Source: Pyrinomonadaceae bacterium (lineage in GTDB: Bacteria > Acidobacteriota > Blastocatellia > Pyrinomonadales > Pyrinomonadaceae). From it: 55,393 nucleotides of DNA. Position numbers and translations under genes: made by a program. A model generated the notes under the pieces. It worked only from the letters and a program-made list of their open reading frames with translations. It did not search any database and had not been told where the DNA came from. The stretch covers positions 1 through 55,393 of the forward strand of contig JAVEDE010000055.1 in assembly GCA_030841105.1 (NCBI GenBank). The letters run 5' to 3'. This document shows, in pieces, positions 1 to 9,560 of the stretch. Position 1 is the stretch's first letter, and every line of letters begins with the position of its first letter.

Positions 1-2126
1 GGCGTGAAGTCCACGCCGTAACGCTCGAACGTCCACCACATCGCGCCGTAGCCCGTCTGGCTGACGGGTTCGTCGGCGACGACGATGATGCGCGGCCGCT
101 TCAAAGAGACGACCGCCTCCGAGCCGATGCTCGTGTCGCCCGTCTCGATGAACCCGGAGTTAACCGATGTTACTTCGACGCTCGCTTCACGCGCGAGCCG
201 CGCGATTGCTTCGTGCAGCGTGTCGGGGTTGCGCGAGACGCGCACGACGATCGTGCCGCGCGGCCAGTCGCGCCCGCCCGCGTTGAGGGTGCGCGTGGCG
301 ACGGCGAGTTTGTAGTTCTCGCGCAGCAGACGGTAGGCGAGCGAGGCCGCGCCGTTCGTCTCGTAAGGGATGATGTAGGCGACCGAGGCGCGACCCGCGA
401 CGCCGAGGCGGCGCGAGAGCAGACGCTCGCCCGAAGCGCGCAGGGCGTCTGCCGTCGTCTCCCCCGCCGTGGGCGCAGCGCGCAAGGCGACGGATGCGAC
501 CGCCTGCGCGTCGCCCGTCGAGTAGGCTTCGACGCCGAAGACGAGCGGCAGCGACCACGCCGTCACGTCGTAAAAGCCGTAGTCCTCTTTCGACGCGTTC
601 GCGCCGCGCCGCTGGTTGCGCGCGAAACGCGCGAGTTGATCGCGCACGAACGCGGGGTCGAGTTCCGTGTCGGGTTCGAGCAGGGCTTTGGCGAGACGCT
701 TCTGCGGCTGCGCGAGTTCGACGACGTAAGAGCCAGCGGGGAACGTGCGCGCCTCCACGCGCGCCGCGCCGCCCGACGCGTGTGCGCGCGCGCTCGCCGA
801 GCGGAACGATTCGCTCGCCACGCTCACTTCGATCCCCGAACGCAAGAGCACGTCGGCCAGATCGGCCGCGCGCGCCGGGTCGCGCCCCGGGACGATCACG
901 ATGCGCCGCATCCCCTCGCGCCGCCCCTCTTCAAGCGCGCTCTGTTTGAACTCGTAGAAGTCTTTCAGACGCGCCTCGCGGTTGCGCGCCGCCACTTCAA
1001 GCGTCGTCAAGGACGCGACGAAGTGCTTGGCGATGGCCGAACGCAGCGTGACGATGGTGTCGTCGTCGCGCCGCCACGCGTAGCCCTTCGTGCCGCCGCC
1101 GTCCGTCTCGTAAGTCATGCCGGTCGCGCCGTTCAGAGCAGGCCAAGAGTCCCAGAAGAACGGGCCGAAGAGATCGAACACGTCGCGCACGTAATAGTCC
1201 CAGTTGCGCGCGTCGAACTGCGCGGCGTTGGCGCGGCCGAACTCCGTGAGCCAACGCGAGGTCTGGGCGGGCGGCAGATTCGGGTTGACGGGGAGCGCGG
1301 CGGGCGGGAAGAAATACTGCGATGGCTGGCCGTGATGATCCACGAAGAGTTGTGGATTCCAGTCGAGGTAGGCGCGCTGTAGGTTGCGCGTCTCCACCTG
1401 CGTGGCGGCGAGGTTGTCGCGGTTGAGGTCGAAGCGGTAATGATTCGCGCGCCCCCAAATTGACCAAGGCTCTCGGTGTTCGCCCGCGAGCGGGTCGGAG
1501 TTGCCCGTGCCGAACGAGTTGTACCACGTCACGAAACGCTCGTGGCCGTCGGGGTTCGAGCAGACGTTGACGAGGACGACGGTGTTCTTCAGGATGTCGA
1601 GCGTCGCCGGTTCGTTCGACGCGGCGAGTTGATAGACGACCTGCATCATCGCCTCGAACGACGCCGACTCGTTGCCGTGAATCGTGTAGCTCATGAACGA
1701 GATGACGGGTGTCTCGGCGGCGATGCGCGCGGCCTCTTGCGCGTTCGTCGTGCGCGGGTCGGCGAGGCGCGCGACGTTCGCTTTGATCTGGTCGAGCCGC
1801 TGCAAATTCTCCGGCGCGGAGATGACGACAAGGTGCATCATGCGGTGCTCGTTCGTCTCGCCGATGTCGGTGACGCGCACGCGGTCGGGCGCGGCGGCGG
1901 CGATGCGCTCGACGACGCGCTCCATCGTCGCGTAGTTCGTGTGGAAGTCGCCCACGTCGAAGCGCGTCGTCGCTTGCGGGCGCGGCACGCTCTCGCGGTA
2001 AGGGCCGCGCGCGTAAAAGTCGAAGCGCGAATCATCGCGTTGCGCCTGTGCGGGTGAATTAAGTGAGAGGACGCAGGCAAAGGCGGCGAGCAGAAGGAGA
2101 GCGCGGGCGCGACCGTTCTGGATCAT
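1..2126 (-). CDS. M14-family zinc carboxypeptidase, secreted (3' end outside window)
   Basis: The ATG at 2126 opens a frame that stays open for 708 codons to the window edge, so the C-terminus is missing. An N-terminal signal peptide (hydrophobic residues 8-25, ending near AQAQ) indicates export. The catalytic region follows: HGNES with H150 and E153 as the HxxE zinc ligands, SNPDGHERF, FDLNRD near residue 233, DHHG near 262 (third ligand) and YETDGGG with E340 as the probable catalytic glutamate. These match the M14 metallocarboxypeptidase family, which removes C-terminal residues from peptides. The region after residue 400 looks like the accessory domain of the large M14 proteins common in Acidobacteria and Bacteroidetes. 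The gene is divergent from the small gene at 2249. Family assignment is firm; substrate is unknown. Confidence 0.9.
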   Translation of the reverse strand, partial: MIQNGRARALLLLAAFACVLSLNSPAQAQRDDSRFDFYARGPYRESVPRPQATTRFDVGDFHTNYATMERVVERIAAAAPDRVRVTDIGETNEHRMMHLVVISAPENLQRLDQIKANVARLADPRTTNAQEAARIAAETPVISFMSYTIHGNESASFEAMMQVVYQLAASNEPATLDILKNTVVLVNVCSNPDGHERFVTWYNSFGTGNSDPLAGEHREPWSIWGRANHYRFDLNRDNLAATQVETRNLQRAYLDWNPQLFVDHHGQPSQYFFPPAALPVNPNLPPAQTSRWLTEFGRANAAQFDARNWDYYVRDVFDLFGPFFWDSWPALNGATGMTYETDGGGTKGYAWRRDDDTIVTLRSAIAKHFVASLTTLEVAARNREARLKDFYEFKQSALEEGRREGMRRIVIVPGRDPARAADLADVLLRSGIEVSVASESFRSASARAHASGGAARVEARTFPAGSYVVELAQPQKRLAKALLEPDTELDPAFVRDQLARFARNQRRGANASKEDYGFYDVTAWSLPLVFGVEAYSTGDAQAVASVALRAAPTAGETTADALRASGERLLSRRLGVAGRASVAYIIPYETNGAASLAYRLLRENYKLAVATRTLNAGGRDWPRGTIVVRVSRNPDTLHEAIARLAREASVEVTSVNSGFIETGDTSIGSEAVVSLKRPRIIVVADEPVSQTGYGAMWWTFERYGVDFT

Positions 2127-2175
2127 GTGTCAGGCAGCTTTCTGTTTTTCCGAGATTATGTTAAAGACGGCGACG

Positions 2176-2205
2176 ATATTACCTTGTCTCAGTTGCGACA
2201 CTCAA
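2176..2205 (-). promoter_or_regulatory. Candidate sigma70 promoter for the M14 peptidase gene
   Basis: On the minus strand TTGAGT (2205-2200) and TAATAT (2181-2176) are separated by 18 bp, giving a transcript start near 2169 and a leader of about 43 nt. Position and spacing fit, but neither box is perfect. Confidence 0.35.
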
Positions 2206-2248
2206 ACCTAAAGTGAGAGATCGTTCGATCTTCTCGGAGCGACGAAAC

Positions 2249-2470
2249 ATGAACGGCGACGCGTTGAATGAAAACCGCAAGGACGGACGTTGCCCGCGCT
2301 GCGACGCCCCGCGACTGCGCCCGTGGGACGAACTCGACGCGGCCGAGCGAGAGGTCGTGCGCCGCCTGCCGTCTGCCGCCGACCTTCCCCTCGAAGAACG
2401 CGCCGCGCGCCACCTCTGGTGCGTGCGCTGCTGGCACGAAGAGACGGGCAGCGCGCCGCTTGAGGCATGA
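2249..2470 (+). CDS. Small zinc-ribbon protein, unknown function
   Basis: This 73-residue protein carries two CxxC knuckles, C15-PR-C18 and C58-VR-C61, spaced as in a zinc ribbon, with a charged helix (about residues 27-52) between them. The ATG at 2249 is chosen because GGAG lies at 2236-2239 with 9-nt spacing; an in-frame ATG at 2213 has no such site. No signal peptide or membrane segment is present, so it should be cytoplasmic. It precedes the amidohydrolase gene by about 55 bp and may be cotranscribed. I do not recognise a named family; small CxxC proteins of this type may bind nucleic acid or a partner protein, but that is a guess. Confidence 0.6.
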   Translation: MNGDALNENRKDGRCPRCDAPRLRPWDELDAAEREVVRRLPSAADLPLEERAARHLWCVRCWHEETGSAPLEA

Positions 2471-2524
2471 CGCGGAAGCACGCATGAGTTTCACCAATCA
2501 CAAAGACACCCCCGGAGCGTCCAC

Positions 2525-3877
2525 ATGAAAAACCTTTGCGCCCCTTTACTCGCCCTTCTCTTCTTCGCGTCAACTTCTACGCCCCTCGCACAGCAACAAC
2601 AGCAACGCAACGCGCCGTCGCCGGCTCCGCAACGCGCCGTCGTCATCAAGGCCGCGCGCATCTTTGACGGACGGAACGAACGGCTGCTGACGCCCGGCGT
2701 GATCGTCGTCGTGGACGGGCGGATTCAGTCGCTCGCCGTGAACGCGCAGATTCCGGCGGGCGCGGAGGTGATCGATCTCGGCGACGCGACGCTCTTGCCC
2801 GGCTTCATGGACGCGCACACGCACATCACGAGCGAGGCCACCGACGACTGGAAGCAGGACGAACTCGACAACTTCAAAAAGTCCGTCCCCGAACAGGCGC
2901 TCGACGCCACCGTCCACGCGCGCAAGACACTCTTGATCGGCTTCACCACGATCCGCGATCTGGGGTCGAGCGATCTCATAGACATCGGTTTACGCAACGC
3001 CATCCGCAACGGCAAAGTGCCGGGGCCGCGCATCCTCGCGGCCGTGCGCGCCATCGGCGCGACGGGCGGCCACTGCGACCCGACGGGCGGCTACCGCCCC
3101 GGCATCTTCGACCGCTCGACCGGCATCGAGGATGCCGTCGCCAACGGCGCGGACGCCGTGCGCGCCGCCGTCCGTCTGAACATCAAGCGCGGCGCGGACG
3201 TGATCAAAGTCTGCGCCACGGGCGGCGTCCTCTCTCTGACGGGCGACGTTAACTCGCCGCAACTGACGCAAGCGGAACTCGACGCCCTCGTTGACGAGGC
3301 GCACGCGCTGCGGCGCAAGACCGCCGCCCACGCGCACGGCGCGGAGGGAGCTAAACGCGCCATCCGCGCAGGCATTGACTCCATCGAGCACGGCTCGTTT
3401 CTCGACGACGAGGCGCTCGACATGATGAAGGCGAAGGGCACTTTCCTCGTCCCCACGCTGATGGCTCCGTACAACCTGCGCGAGAAACTCGACCGCGGTC
3501 TCTACATGCCGCCGAACGTCGAAGCCAAAGCGCGCGCCGCCATCTCAAGCATCCAAGGCATGTTCCGCAAGGCCGTCTCGAAGGGCGTGCGGATCGCCTT
3601 CGGCACGGACGCCGCCGTCTACCCGCACGGGCGCAACGCAGAAGAGTTTCGCCTCATGGTCGAACTCGGCATGCGCCCCGTTGACGCGTTGCGCGCCGCT
3701 ACGTCCGTCAACGCCGAACTCTTCGGCCTCTCCGATCAACTCGGCACCATTGCCCCCGGCAAACTCGCAGACATCATCGCCGTCCCCGGCGACCCCCTGC
3801 GCGACATACGCGAAACCGAAAAAGTCTTCTTCGTCATGAAAGAGGGCGTCGTCTACAAAAACGACCGGCAGAAGTAA
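2525..3877 (+). CDS. Secreted metal-dependent amidohydrolase (imidazolonepropionase/Xaa-Pro dipeptidase-like)
   Basis: 450 residues with a signal peptide (hydrophobic 5-16, ending near PLAQ) followed by a Gln-rich stretch. The amidohydrolase fold is clear: DAHTH (H98, H100), K228 in DVIKVCATGG as the likely carboxylated lysine, AHAHG (H269, H271), IEHG (H289) and FGTDAA (D362), then the C-terminal beta-sandwich return GKLADIIAV. These are the ligands of a binuclear metal centre in the subfamily that hydrolyses N-acylated or prolyl dipeptides; the true substrate cannot be read from sequence. GGAG lies about 10 nt before the ATG. The stop codon falls inside a 17-bp tandem repeat (3859-3892). 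Its neighbours are other secreted hydrolases. Confidence 0.9.
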   Translation: MKNLCAPLLALLFFASTSTPLAQQQQQRNAPSPAPQRAVVIKAARIFDGRNERLLTPGVIVVVDGRIQSLAVNAQIPAGAEVIDLGDATLLPGFMDAHTHITSEATDDWKQDELDNFKKSVPEQALDATVHARKTLLIGFTTIRDLGSSDLIDIGLRNAIRNGKVPGPRILAAVRAIGATGGHCDPTGGYRPGIFDRSTGIEDAVANGADAVRAAVRLNIKRGADVIKVCATGGVLSLTGDVNSPQLTQAELDALVDEAHALRRKTAAHAHGAEGAKRAIRAGIDSIEHGSFLDDEALDMMKAKGTFLVPTLMAPYNLREKLDRGLYMPPNVEAKARAAISSIQGMFRKAVSKGVRIAFGTDAAVYPHGRNAEEFRLMVELGMRPVDALRAATSVNAELFGLSDQLGTIAPGKLADIIAVPGDPLRDIRETEKVFFVMKEGVVYKNDRQK

Positions 3878-4014
3878 ACGACCGCCAAAAGTAGCGGCGC
3901 GCGTCCGTTCAAACGAAGCAGATAGCACGTCCGTTCAAACGAAGTGGGTGCGCACGCAACGAGAGGCGCGCTGCGTCGCGTGATGAGTTACTTTGCCGCG
4001 TGACGAGTTACTTT
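3859..4014 (+). repeat. Degenerate short direct repeats between amidohydrolase and GH47 genes
   Basis: Three different direct repeats fill the spacer. A 17-bp unit at 3859-3875 is repeated at 3876-3892 (15 of 17 identical) and includes the amidohydrolase stop codon. A 17-bp unit at 3902-3918 recurs at 3928-3944, identical, with a 26-bp period. An 18-bp unit at 3977-3994 recurs at 3997-4014 with one change. A fragment of the last unit (CGTGATGAG) recurs at the GH47 start codon. Confidence 0.8.
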
Positions 4015-4032
4015 CAAACGAGGTCAAACGTG

Positions 4033-5460
4033 ATGAGAAACAGAGCCGTCGCAATCCTGTTGCTGCTCGTCGTCCTCGCGGGCGGCGCGTCACCCGCACC
4101 GCGCGCCACGCAGAGACGCGGTCGGTCTCAAGAGCAACTGCGTGTGGCTGAACAGGCGCGTGTGGCCGAGCAGGTGCGCGCGGAGTTTCTGCACGCGTGG
4201 CGGGGTTATGAGCGTTACGCGTGGGGGCACGACGCGCTGCGGCCTCTGAGCAAAGCGCCGCACGACTGGTACAAAGAGTCGCTTCTGATGACGCCCGTGG
4301 ATGCGCTCGACACGATGATCCTGATGGGTCTCAAAGAAGAGGCGGAGAAGACGAAGCAGTTGATCGTCGAACGGCTCTCTTTCGACAAGGACGTGAGCGT
4401 CAAGAATTTCGAGGTCACGATCCGGCTGCTCGGCGGGCTGCTGTCGGGCTACCAGTTGACCGGCGACCGGCGTCTGCTCGCGCTCGCGGAAGACCTCGGC
4501 ACGCGCCTGCTCCCCGCCTTCGAGTCGCCGACGGGCATCCCCTACATGTACGTCAACCTGAAGACCGGCGCGGTGCGCCAGCCCGTGACCAACCCGGCCG
4601 AAGCCGGGACGCTCCTCATCGAGTTCGGCACGCTCAGCAAGTTGACCGGCAAGCCCGTCTTTTACCAAAAGGCCAAACGCTCGCTCGTCGAAGTCTACAA
4701 ACGCCGCTCGGCCATCGGACTCGTCGGGCAGCGGATCAACGTTGAGACGGGCGAGTGGACGAACCGAAACAGCAGCATCAGCGCGGAGATTGATTCTTAC
4801 TACGAGTACCTGTTGAAGTGCTGGCTGCTGTTCGGCGATGAAGACTGCCGCCGGATGTGGCGCACGCACATCCGCGCCATCAACCAGCATCTCGCAGACG
4901 ACACGCCCGCCGCGCTCTGGTACGGCCACGCCGACATGGACACGGGTCGGCGCGCGGCCACCACCTACGGCGCGCTCGACGCCTTCTTCCCGGCCGTCCT
5001 CGCTCTCTCCGGTGACCTGCGTCGCGCGCGGCGTTTGCAAGACTCGTCTTTCAAGATGTGGCAACTGCACGGCGTCGAACCGGAGGAACTCGACTACCGG
5101 ACGATGCAGGTCAAAGATGCCGGATACGCCCTGCGCCCCGAAATCGTCGAGTCGGCTTACTACCTGCACCGCCTGACGGGCGACCCGAAATACCTGCGCA
5201 TGGGCGAGACGATGTTCGCAGACTTCGTGAAGGCGTGCCGGACGGAGGCGGGCTACGCGAGTTTGAAGAGCGTCGTGACGAAAGAGAAAGCGGACGTGAT
5301 GGAGAGTTTCGTGCTGGCGGAAACGTTCAAGTATTTTTACCTGCTCCACGCGTCGCCGCGCGTGCTCAATTTCCGACAGGTCGTCTTCAACACCGAAGCC
5401 CATCCGATCAGGAAGACGTGGATGAACACGCCGCCGAAGCGGAAACGCCGTCAGGCATGA
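4033..5460 (+). CDS. Glycoside hydrolase family 47 (class I alpha-1,2-mannosidase-like)
   Basis: 475 residues from the ATG at 4033, chosen over the in-frame upstream start at 4000 because it places a signal peptide (MRNRAVAILLLLVVLAGGAS) at the N-terminus. GH47 hallmarks run through the protein: AWRGYERYAWGHD near the start, ALRPEIVESAYYL, MESFVLAETFKYFYLL and the terminal FNTEAHP, whose Thr coordinates Ca2+ in this family. GH47 enzymes invert alpha-1,2-mannose linkages; they are typical of eukaryotic ER/Golgi and fungi, and a few bacterial members are known. Length and motif order look complete. Export implies action on environmental mannan or glycoprotein glycans. The gene converges on glnE with a 43-bp gap. 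Confidence 0.9.
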   Translation: MRNRAVAILLLLVVLAGGASPAPRATQRRGRSQEQLRVAEQARVAEQVRAEFLHAWRGYERYAWGHDALRPLSKAPHDWYKESLLMTPVDALDTMILMGLKEEAEKTKQLIVERLSFDKDVSVKNFEVTIRLLGGLLSGYQLTGDRRLLALAEDLGTRLLPAFESPTGIPYMYVNLKTGAVRQPVTNPAEAGTLLIEFGTLSKLTGKPVFYQKAKRSLVEVYKRRSAIGLVGQRINVETGEWTNRNSSISAEIDSYYEYLLKCWLLFGDEDCRRMWRTHIRAINQHLADDTPAALWYGHADMDTGRRAATTYGALDAFFPAVLALSGDLRRARRLQDSSFKMWQLHGVEPEELDYRTMQVKDAGYALRPEIVESAYYLHRLTGDPKYLRMGETMFADFVKACRTEAGYASLKSVVTKEKADVMESFVLAETFKYFYLLHASPRVLNFRQVVFNTEAHPIRKTWMNTPPKRKRRQA

Positions 5461-5503
5461 ACGCGTTTGCCGCGCTCGTACTGACGCCCGACGCCCTTCG
5501 GCC

Positions 5504-8500
5504 TCAATCCACGCGGGTCGTAATGCGGTCGTAGGCCGCGCGGATAGCAGACATGCGTGCGCGCAGGGTGTCTGTGAGCGCGGCGGCCGAATCGTGCCCG
5601 ACGGAGCGCGCGAGGTCGCGTAGGACGGCGTGGTCGGGCGCGGCGGGCAGGCGCGACGAACGCCCTGCGATGAGGCGCAGGTGATGATCGAGCGCGCGCA
5701 GGGTGTCGTAGCCTTCCGAGAGCGTCAGGTGCGTCTCGGCGTCGAGCGAACCGGCGTCGCGCAGTCGCGCGAGTGTCGTCCGCGTCGAACGATCCGCGCC
5801 CGCGTCGCGCACGTCGTCGCGCAGTTGCAGGTAGCGCGCGGCGAAGTACACGTCGAGCATGCCGCCCGCGCCGAACTTGATGTCAATCGCGCCGCGCCCC
5901 GCGCCGCCCGCGCCGCCGCGCTCGTGTTCGAGACGCTCGCGCACGCGGCGCGTCTCACGTCGCAACTCTTCCGCGTCGCACGCGCGCGCCGCCTCGTGGA
6001 TCACGCGACGCGCCGCGGCTTCGGCCGCGCGCCCCAGTTCGAGGTCGCCGCCGACCGCGCGCAGTTTCACGTAAGCCAGCCACTCCCAGACGCCCGTGCG
6101 CGCGCGCAGGTATTCGATGAACGACGCGTCGCTGCGCACGAGCGCGCCGTTCTTCCCGTCGGGACGCAGGCGCAGGTCAACGCGGTAGACGTAGCCCGCG
6201 CGCGTCAGGCTAGACAAGGCCGAGACCATCAACTCGACGAGCCGCGTGTAAGCCTCGTCTTTCGTGAGCGCGCTGACGGGCGACGGGACGCGCGCGTCGT
6301 AGATGATGACGAGATCGAGATCAGAGCCGTAGTCCATGCCGCCGCTTGCGAGGCGGCCGAGGGCGAGGACGGCGAGGCGCGGCCCCGCCGCGAGGTTGCC
6401 GTAACGCCGCGCCAACTCGCGGCGCGCGATGAAGTAGGCGGCGTTGATGCTCGCCGCGGCGAGTTCGGTCTGCGAGCGGTTCGACTCGGCGTGTGAGAGT
6501 TCGCCGCGTGCGTCGCGCGCGCCCGTCTCGACGAGCAGTTGCGCCCACGCGCGGCGCAGCGCGATCAACTCCGCGCGAAAACTTGACTCGCGATCAATCT
6601 CGCGGCGCAGCAGCGCGCGGTAGTCGCGCTCGCCGGACGCTTCCCCGCCCGCTGCGACGAGCGCGGGGATCAACGCGGGGTTCGCCGCGATCATCTCGCC
6701 GAAGAACTCGGACGCGCCGCAGAGCCGGACGAGGGCACGCAGGCTCTCCTCGGACAGTTCGACATTCGCGCTCGACTTGTCGAGCGAGGCTGCGACGCGC
6801 GCGACGTAGGAGAGCGCGCGCCGGGAGTTGAGCGAGTCGTGCGCCGCGTCGTGGAGCAGACGCGCGACGCGCGACGCCGAGGCGTTGGTGTTCGCAGCGG
6901 CGGCCTGCGTCTCGCGCGGGTTGAGGTTGACAAGGCCGCTAACGGGAATGAGGCGGGGCGCAAAGACCTGCGCGGCGGCCAGCGTCGCGGCGGCGTCCGC
7001 GTGCGCGCCGGACGCGACTTCGAGGCGTGGCTCACGAAACGGCGCGGCGCGTTGGTGCGCGTCGCTGAGCGGCGCGGCGTTCGCATCGCCTGCGGCGTCC
7101 GTTTGCTCTGCGGCGAGAGACTCGTTTGCTGTTGAATCACTTGTTGCGTTGCCCGTCGCGGCGTCACCTGTCGCGTCGCGGGTCGTGGCTTCATCAGTCC
7201 CGGCGTCGCCAGTCGCGTTCTCGCCCGTCGCCGCTTTAACTGTCGCATCGCCCGTCGCCGCGTTGACTGTTGCGTCGCTTGTCGCGGCTGTAACTGTCGC
7301 GTGGCTTGTCGCGGCGTCTATGACAGTCGTCTGAGTCCGAGTTGTTGCGGCGTCGGCGTTCGTCGTCTGGTGCGCATTGGCGTGCGGCGTCGTGTGCGCG
7401 TCGGGCGCGGCCTCGTCGTGCGGTTCGCCGAAGACGCGTTCGTAGGCGGCGCGGACGCGCGCGGTGTGGAGTTCGAGCGCGCGGTTGAAGTCGGCGAGCG
7501 CGTCCTGCCCGGCGAAGTTCATCCGCCGCGCGACGAGTGCGCGCCGCGTGGCTTCGTCGGGGACGGAGTGGGTTTGCAGGCCGTGCTCCATTTGCAGGCG
7601 GTGTTCGAGCGTGCGCAGGAAGGCGTAGGCGTCGGAGAGTTCGGTGCGCTCGCGCTCGCCGACGAGGCCGCGGTCGGCGAGTCGGCCGAGACTGATGAGC
7701 GTGTGCGGCGCGTGCAGCCAACTGTCGTGCGCGCCGTGCGCGAGTTGGAGGGCTTGCGCGATGAACTCGATCTCGCGGATGCCGCCGCGGCCGAGTTTGA
7801 CGTTGAAGCCGCGCGAGCGGTCGGCGTGCTGGCGGTCAATCTTCTGCTTGGCGAGACGGACGTTCCTGAGCGCCTCTTCGACGGACGCGGCGTGCGTGTA
7901 GACGCGCGCGCGCACCTCTTCGGCGAAGCGCGCGTAGAGCGCACTCGTCCCGGCGGCGGCGCGCGAACGGATGAGCGTTTGCAGTTCCCACGCCTGCGCC
8001 TTCGCGTGGTAGTAGCGCAGGGCTTCGTCGAGCGAGCAACTGAGCGCGCCGTCGCGGCCGTGCGGGCGCAGGCGCAAGTCCACGCGGTAGGCCGCGCCCT
8101 CGCCCGACTGTTGGCCGACAAGGCGCGTCGTCAGTTCGGCGAGGCGGTTAAAGTATTCGCGGTTCGTCGTCTGGCCGCGTTCGCCCGCGCCGGAAGTCTC
8201 GCCGTCGTCGGAATAGAGAAAGAGGAGGTCTATGTCGGAGGCGTAGTTGAGCTCGCGCGAGCCGAGTTTGCCGAGCGCGACGACACAGAAACTGGCGGTC
8301 GTCTTGCGCCCGCGCGCGTCCGTGCAGAGCGGCGCGCCGTGCCGGTTGTCCAACTCCTGACGCGCGAGGTTGAGCGCGTAGGCAAGCACGGCGTCGGCGA
8401 GGTTCGAGAGTTCCTCGGTCGTCTCGACGATGGAGTTGGTGCGGCGCAGGTCGTGCAGGTAGACGCGCAGCAACTCGCGCCGCCGGAAACGCGCGAGCAA

Positions 8501-8818
8501 GACTTGCGGCTCGATTCGCGAATGCGTCAGCCCGAAGCGCGCGAGCGACTCGCCCAATTCTTCGGACGTCCGCACGTGCGTGTCCGCGCGTTCGCGCGCG
8601 AGCCACTGCAAGTAGTCTGGGTTCTGCGCGAGCGTCGTGCCGAGCAGCGGACTCCACGCCGCCAGCGCGAGCGCGTCCGCGAGCAGCCCCTCGTCGCGCG
8701 CGAGTTTCTGCGCCGCGCGCGCGTCGTCCGCCGCGAGCCGTTCGTAGAACATGCGCGCCCCCTCCGCGTCCGGCAGGTCGCGCACGAGCGCTTCGATTTT
8801 TTCGTCAAACTTACGCAA
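5504..8818 (-). CDS. glnE: Bifunctional glutamine synthetase adenylyltransferase/deadenylase
   Basis: 1104 residues, longer than the usual 900-1000, starting with TTG at 8818; the next in-frame ATG would remove conserved N-terminal sequence. Both nucleotidyltransferase cores are present: GSRELNYASDIDLLF near residue 195 (deadenylylation half) and ASGGMDYGSDLDLVI near 830 (adenylylation half). The family modifies GlnA on a tyrosine in response to PII; glnA with that tyrosine is at 12511-13935. Between the halves, about residues 466-592, lies an Ala/Thr/Asp-rich insert encoded partly by three 27-bp tandem units (7227-7307). This is not part of the family and probably acts as a flexible linker. 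Confidence 0.93.
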   Translation of the reverse strand: MRKFDEKIEALVRDLPDAEGARMFYERLAADDARAAQKLARDEGLLADALALAAWSPLLGTTLAQNPDYLQWLARERADTHVRTSEELGESLARFGLTHSRIEPQVLLARFRRRELLRVYLHDLRRTNSIVETTEELSNLADAVLAYALNLARQELDNRHGAPLCTDARGRKTTASFCVVALGKLGSRELNYASDIDLLFLYSDDGETSGAGERGQTTNREYFNRLAELTTRLVGQQSGEGAAYRVDLRLRPHGRDGALSCSLDEALRYYHAKAQAWELQTLIRSRAAAGTSALYARFAEEVRARVYTHAASVEEALRNVRLAKQKIDRQHADRSRGFNVKLGRGGIREIEFIAQALQLAHGAHDSWLHAPHTLISLGRLADRGLVGERERTELSDAYAFLRTLEHRLQMEHGLQTHSVPDEATRRALVARRMNFAGQDALADFNRALELHTARVRAAYERVFGEPHDEAAPDAHTTPHANAHQTTNADAATTRTQTTVIDAATSHATVTAATSDATVNAATGDATVKAATGENATGDAGTDEATTRDATGDAATGNATSDSTANESLAAEQTDAAGDANAAPLSDAHQRAAPFREPRLEVASGAHADAAATLAAAQVFAPRLIPVSGLVNLNPRETQAAAANTNASASRVARLLHDAAHDSLNSRRALSYVARVAASLDKSSANVELSEESLRALVRLCGASEFFGEMIAANPALIPALVAAGGEASGERDYRALLRREIDRESSFRAELIALRRAWAQLLVETGARDARGELSHAESNRSQTELAAASINAAYFIARRELARRYGNLAAGPRLAVLALGRLASGGMDYGSDLDLVIIYDARVPSPVSALTKDEAYTRLVELMVSALSSLTRAGYVYRVDLRLRPDGKNGALVRSDASFIEYLRARTGVWEWLAYVKLRAVGGDLELGRAAEAAARRVIHEAARACDAEELRRETRRVRERLEHERGGAGGAGRGAIDIKFGAGGMLDVYFAARYLQLRDDVRDAGADRSTRTTLARLRDAGSLDAETHLTLSEGYDTLRALDHHLRLIAGRSSRLPAAPDHAVLRDLARSVGHDSAAALTDTLRARMSAIRAAYDRITTRVD
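7227..7307. repeat. 27-bp in-frame tandem repeat inside glnE
   Basis: Three consecutive 27-bp units (7227-7253, 7254-7280, 7281-7307) encode a 9-residue repeat of the form ATVxAATxx within the linker between the two GlnE catalytic halves. More degenerate copies extend on the 3' side toward 7130. The unit length keeps the frame. Confidence 0.85.
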
Positions 8819-8920
8819 GGCGACTCGATTGTAACGCGAACCGCGCCGCGTTGCGGAACGATGTAGGCGGTTCGACTACTGACGCGAAGACAAAGCGGGC
8901 GGGCTGGTTAATCCATGCGG

Positions 8921-8926
8921 TATAAT
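8921..8926 (+). promoter_or_regulatory. Consensus -10 box upstream of membrane protein gene
   Basis: A perfect TATAAT sits 37 bp before the start at 8964, in the divergent spacer with glnE. No convincing -35 box is visible at the expected distance, so the promoter call is tentative. Confidence 0.4.
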
Positions 8927-8963
8927 CCGGCGCTCTAGTCACACGGGCGGAAACGGAGGCGCG

Positions 8964-9482
8964 TTGAAAATCATTCGGAGGATATTCGCGGCGGGGTATT
9001 CGGCGATCATCTTTTTGTTCCTGTGTTGCGCCGTGGCGCTCGTCGTGTTCGCGGGGATCGAGTTGTGGCAGGGGATCAATCCGGGCGCGGCGAAGCCTCT
9101 GCGGGAGCGTTTCAACGCGGTGCTGGAATGCGTGGGGCTGTTGACGATTGCGGTGGCCGCGCTCGAACTGGGACAGACCATCCTCGAAGAAGAGGTGCAG
9201 CGCGGGGCGCAGATGAGCGCGCCCACGCGCGTCAGGCGTTTCCTGTCGCGGTTCATGGTGGTCGTCATCGTGTCGCTCTCCATCGAATCGCTGGTGGCGG
9301 TCTTCCAGTTCCTCCACGACGACCCGGCGCACTTGCCGCAGGCGGCCGGGATCGCCGTCGCGGCCGCATTGCTCTTGGCCGCGTGGGGCGTCTTCATCAA
9401 GTTGAACAGGAGCGCGGAGGAGTTGGAGCCGGAGGCGATGGAAGATGCGAAGAGAGAGGATGAGGTGGTCGAAGAGAAATAG
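8964..9482 (+). CDS. Four-helix integral membrane protein, unknown function
   Basis: 172 residues starting with TTG at 8964, preceded by GGAGG at 8955-8959. Four hydrophobic segments are apparent at about residues 11-35, 51-73, 95-116 and 126-146, followed by an acidic cytoplasmic tail ending EVVEEK. A charged loop with a short ExxQ-rich helix joins segments 2 and 3. I do not recognise a named family. It is divergent from glnE and 79 bp upstream of the AlkA-like gene; there is no functional hint from context. Confidence 0.75.
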   Translation: MKIIRRIFAAGYSAIIFLFLCCAVALVVFAGIELWQGINPGAAKPLRERFNAVLECVGLLTIAVAALELGQTILEEEVQRGAQMSAPTRVRRFLSRFMVVVIVSLSIESLVAVFQFLHDDPAHLPQAAGIAVAAALLLAAWGVFIKLNRSAEELEPEAMEDAKREDEVVEEK

Positions 9483-9560
9483 GGCGTGAGGTAGGACGGC
9501 GCGCGGGCGTGCGTCGGCTGTGCCGGACGAGGGGCGAAGTTCTGTTGCGGAAAGGCGGGC

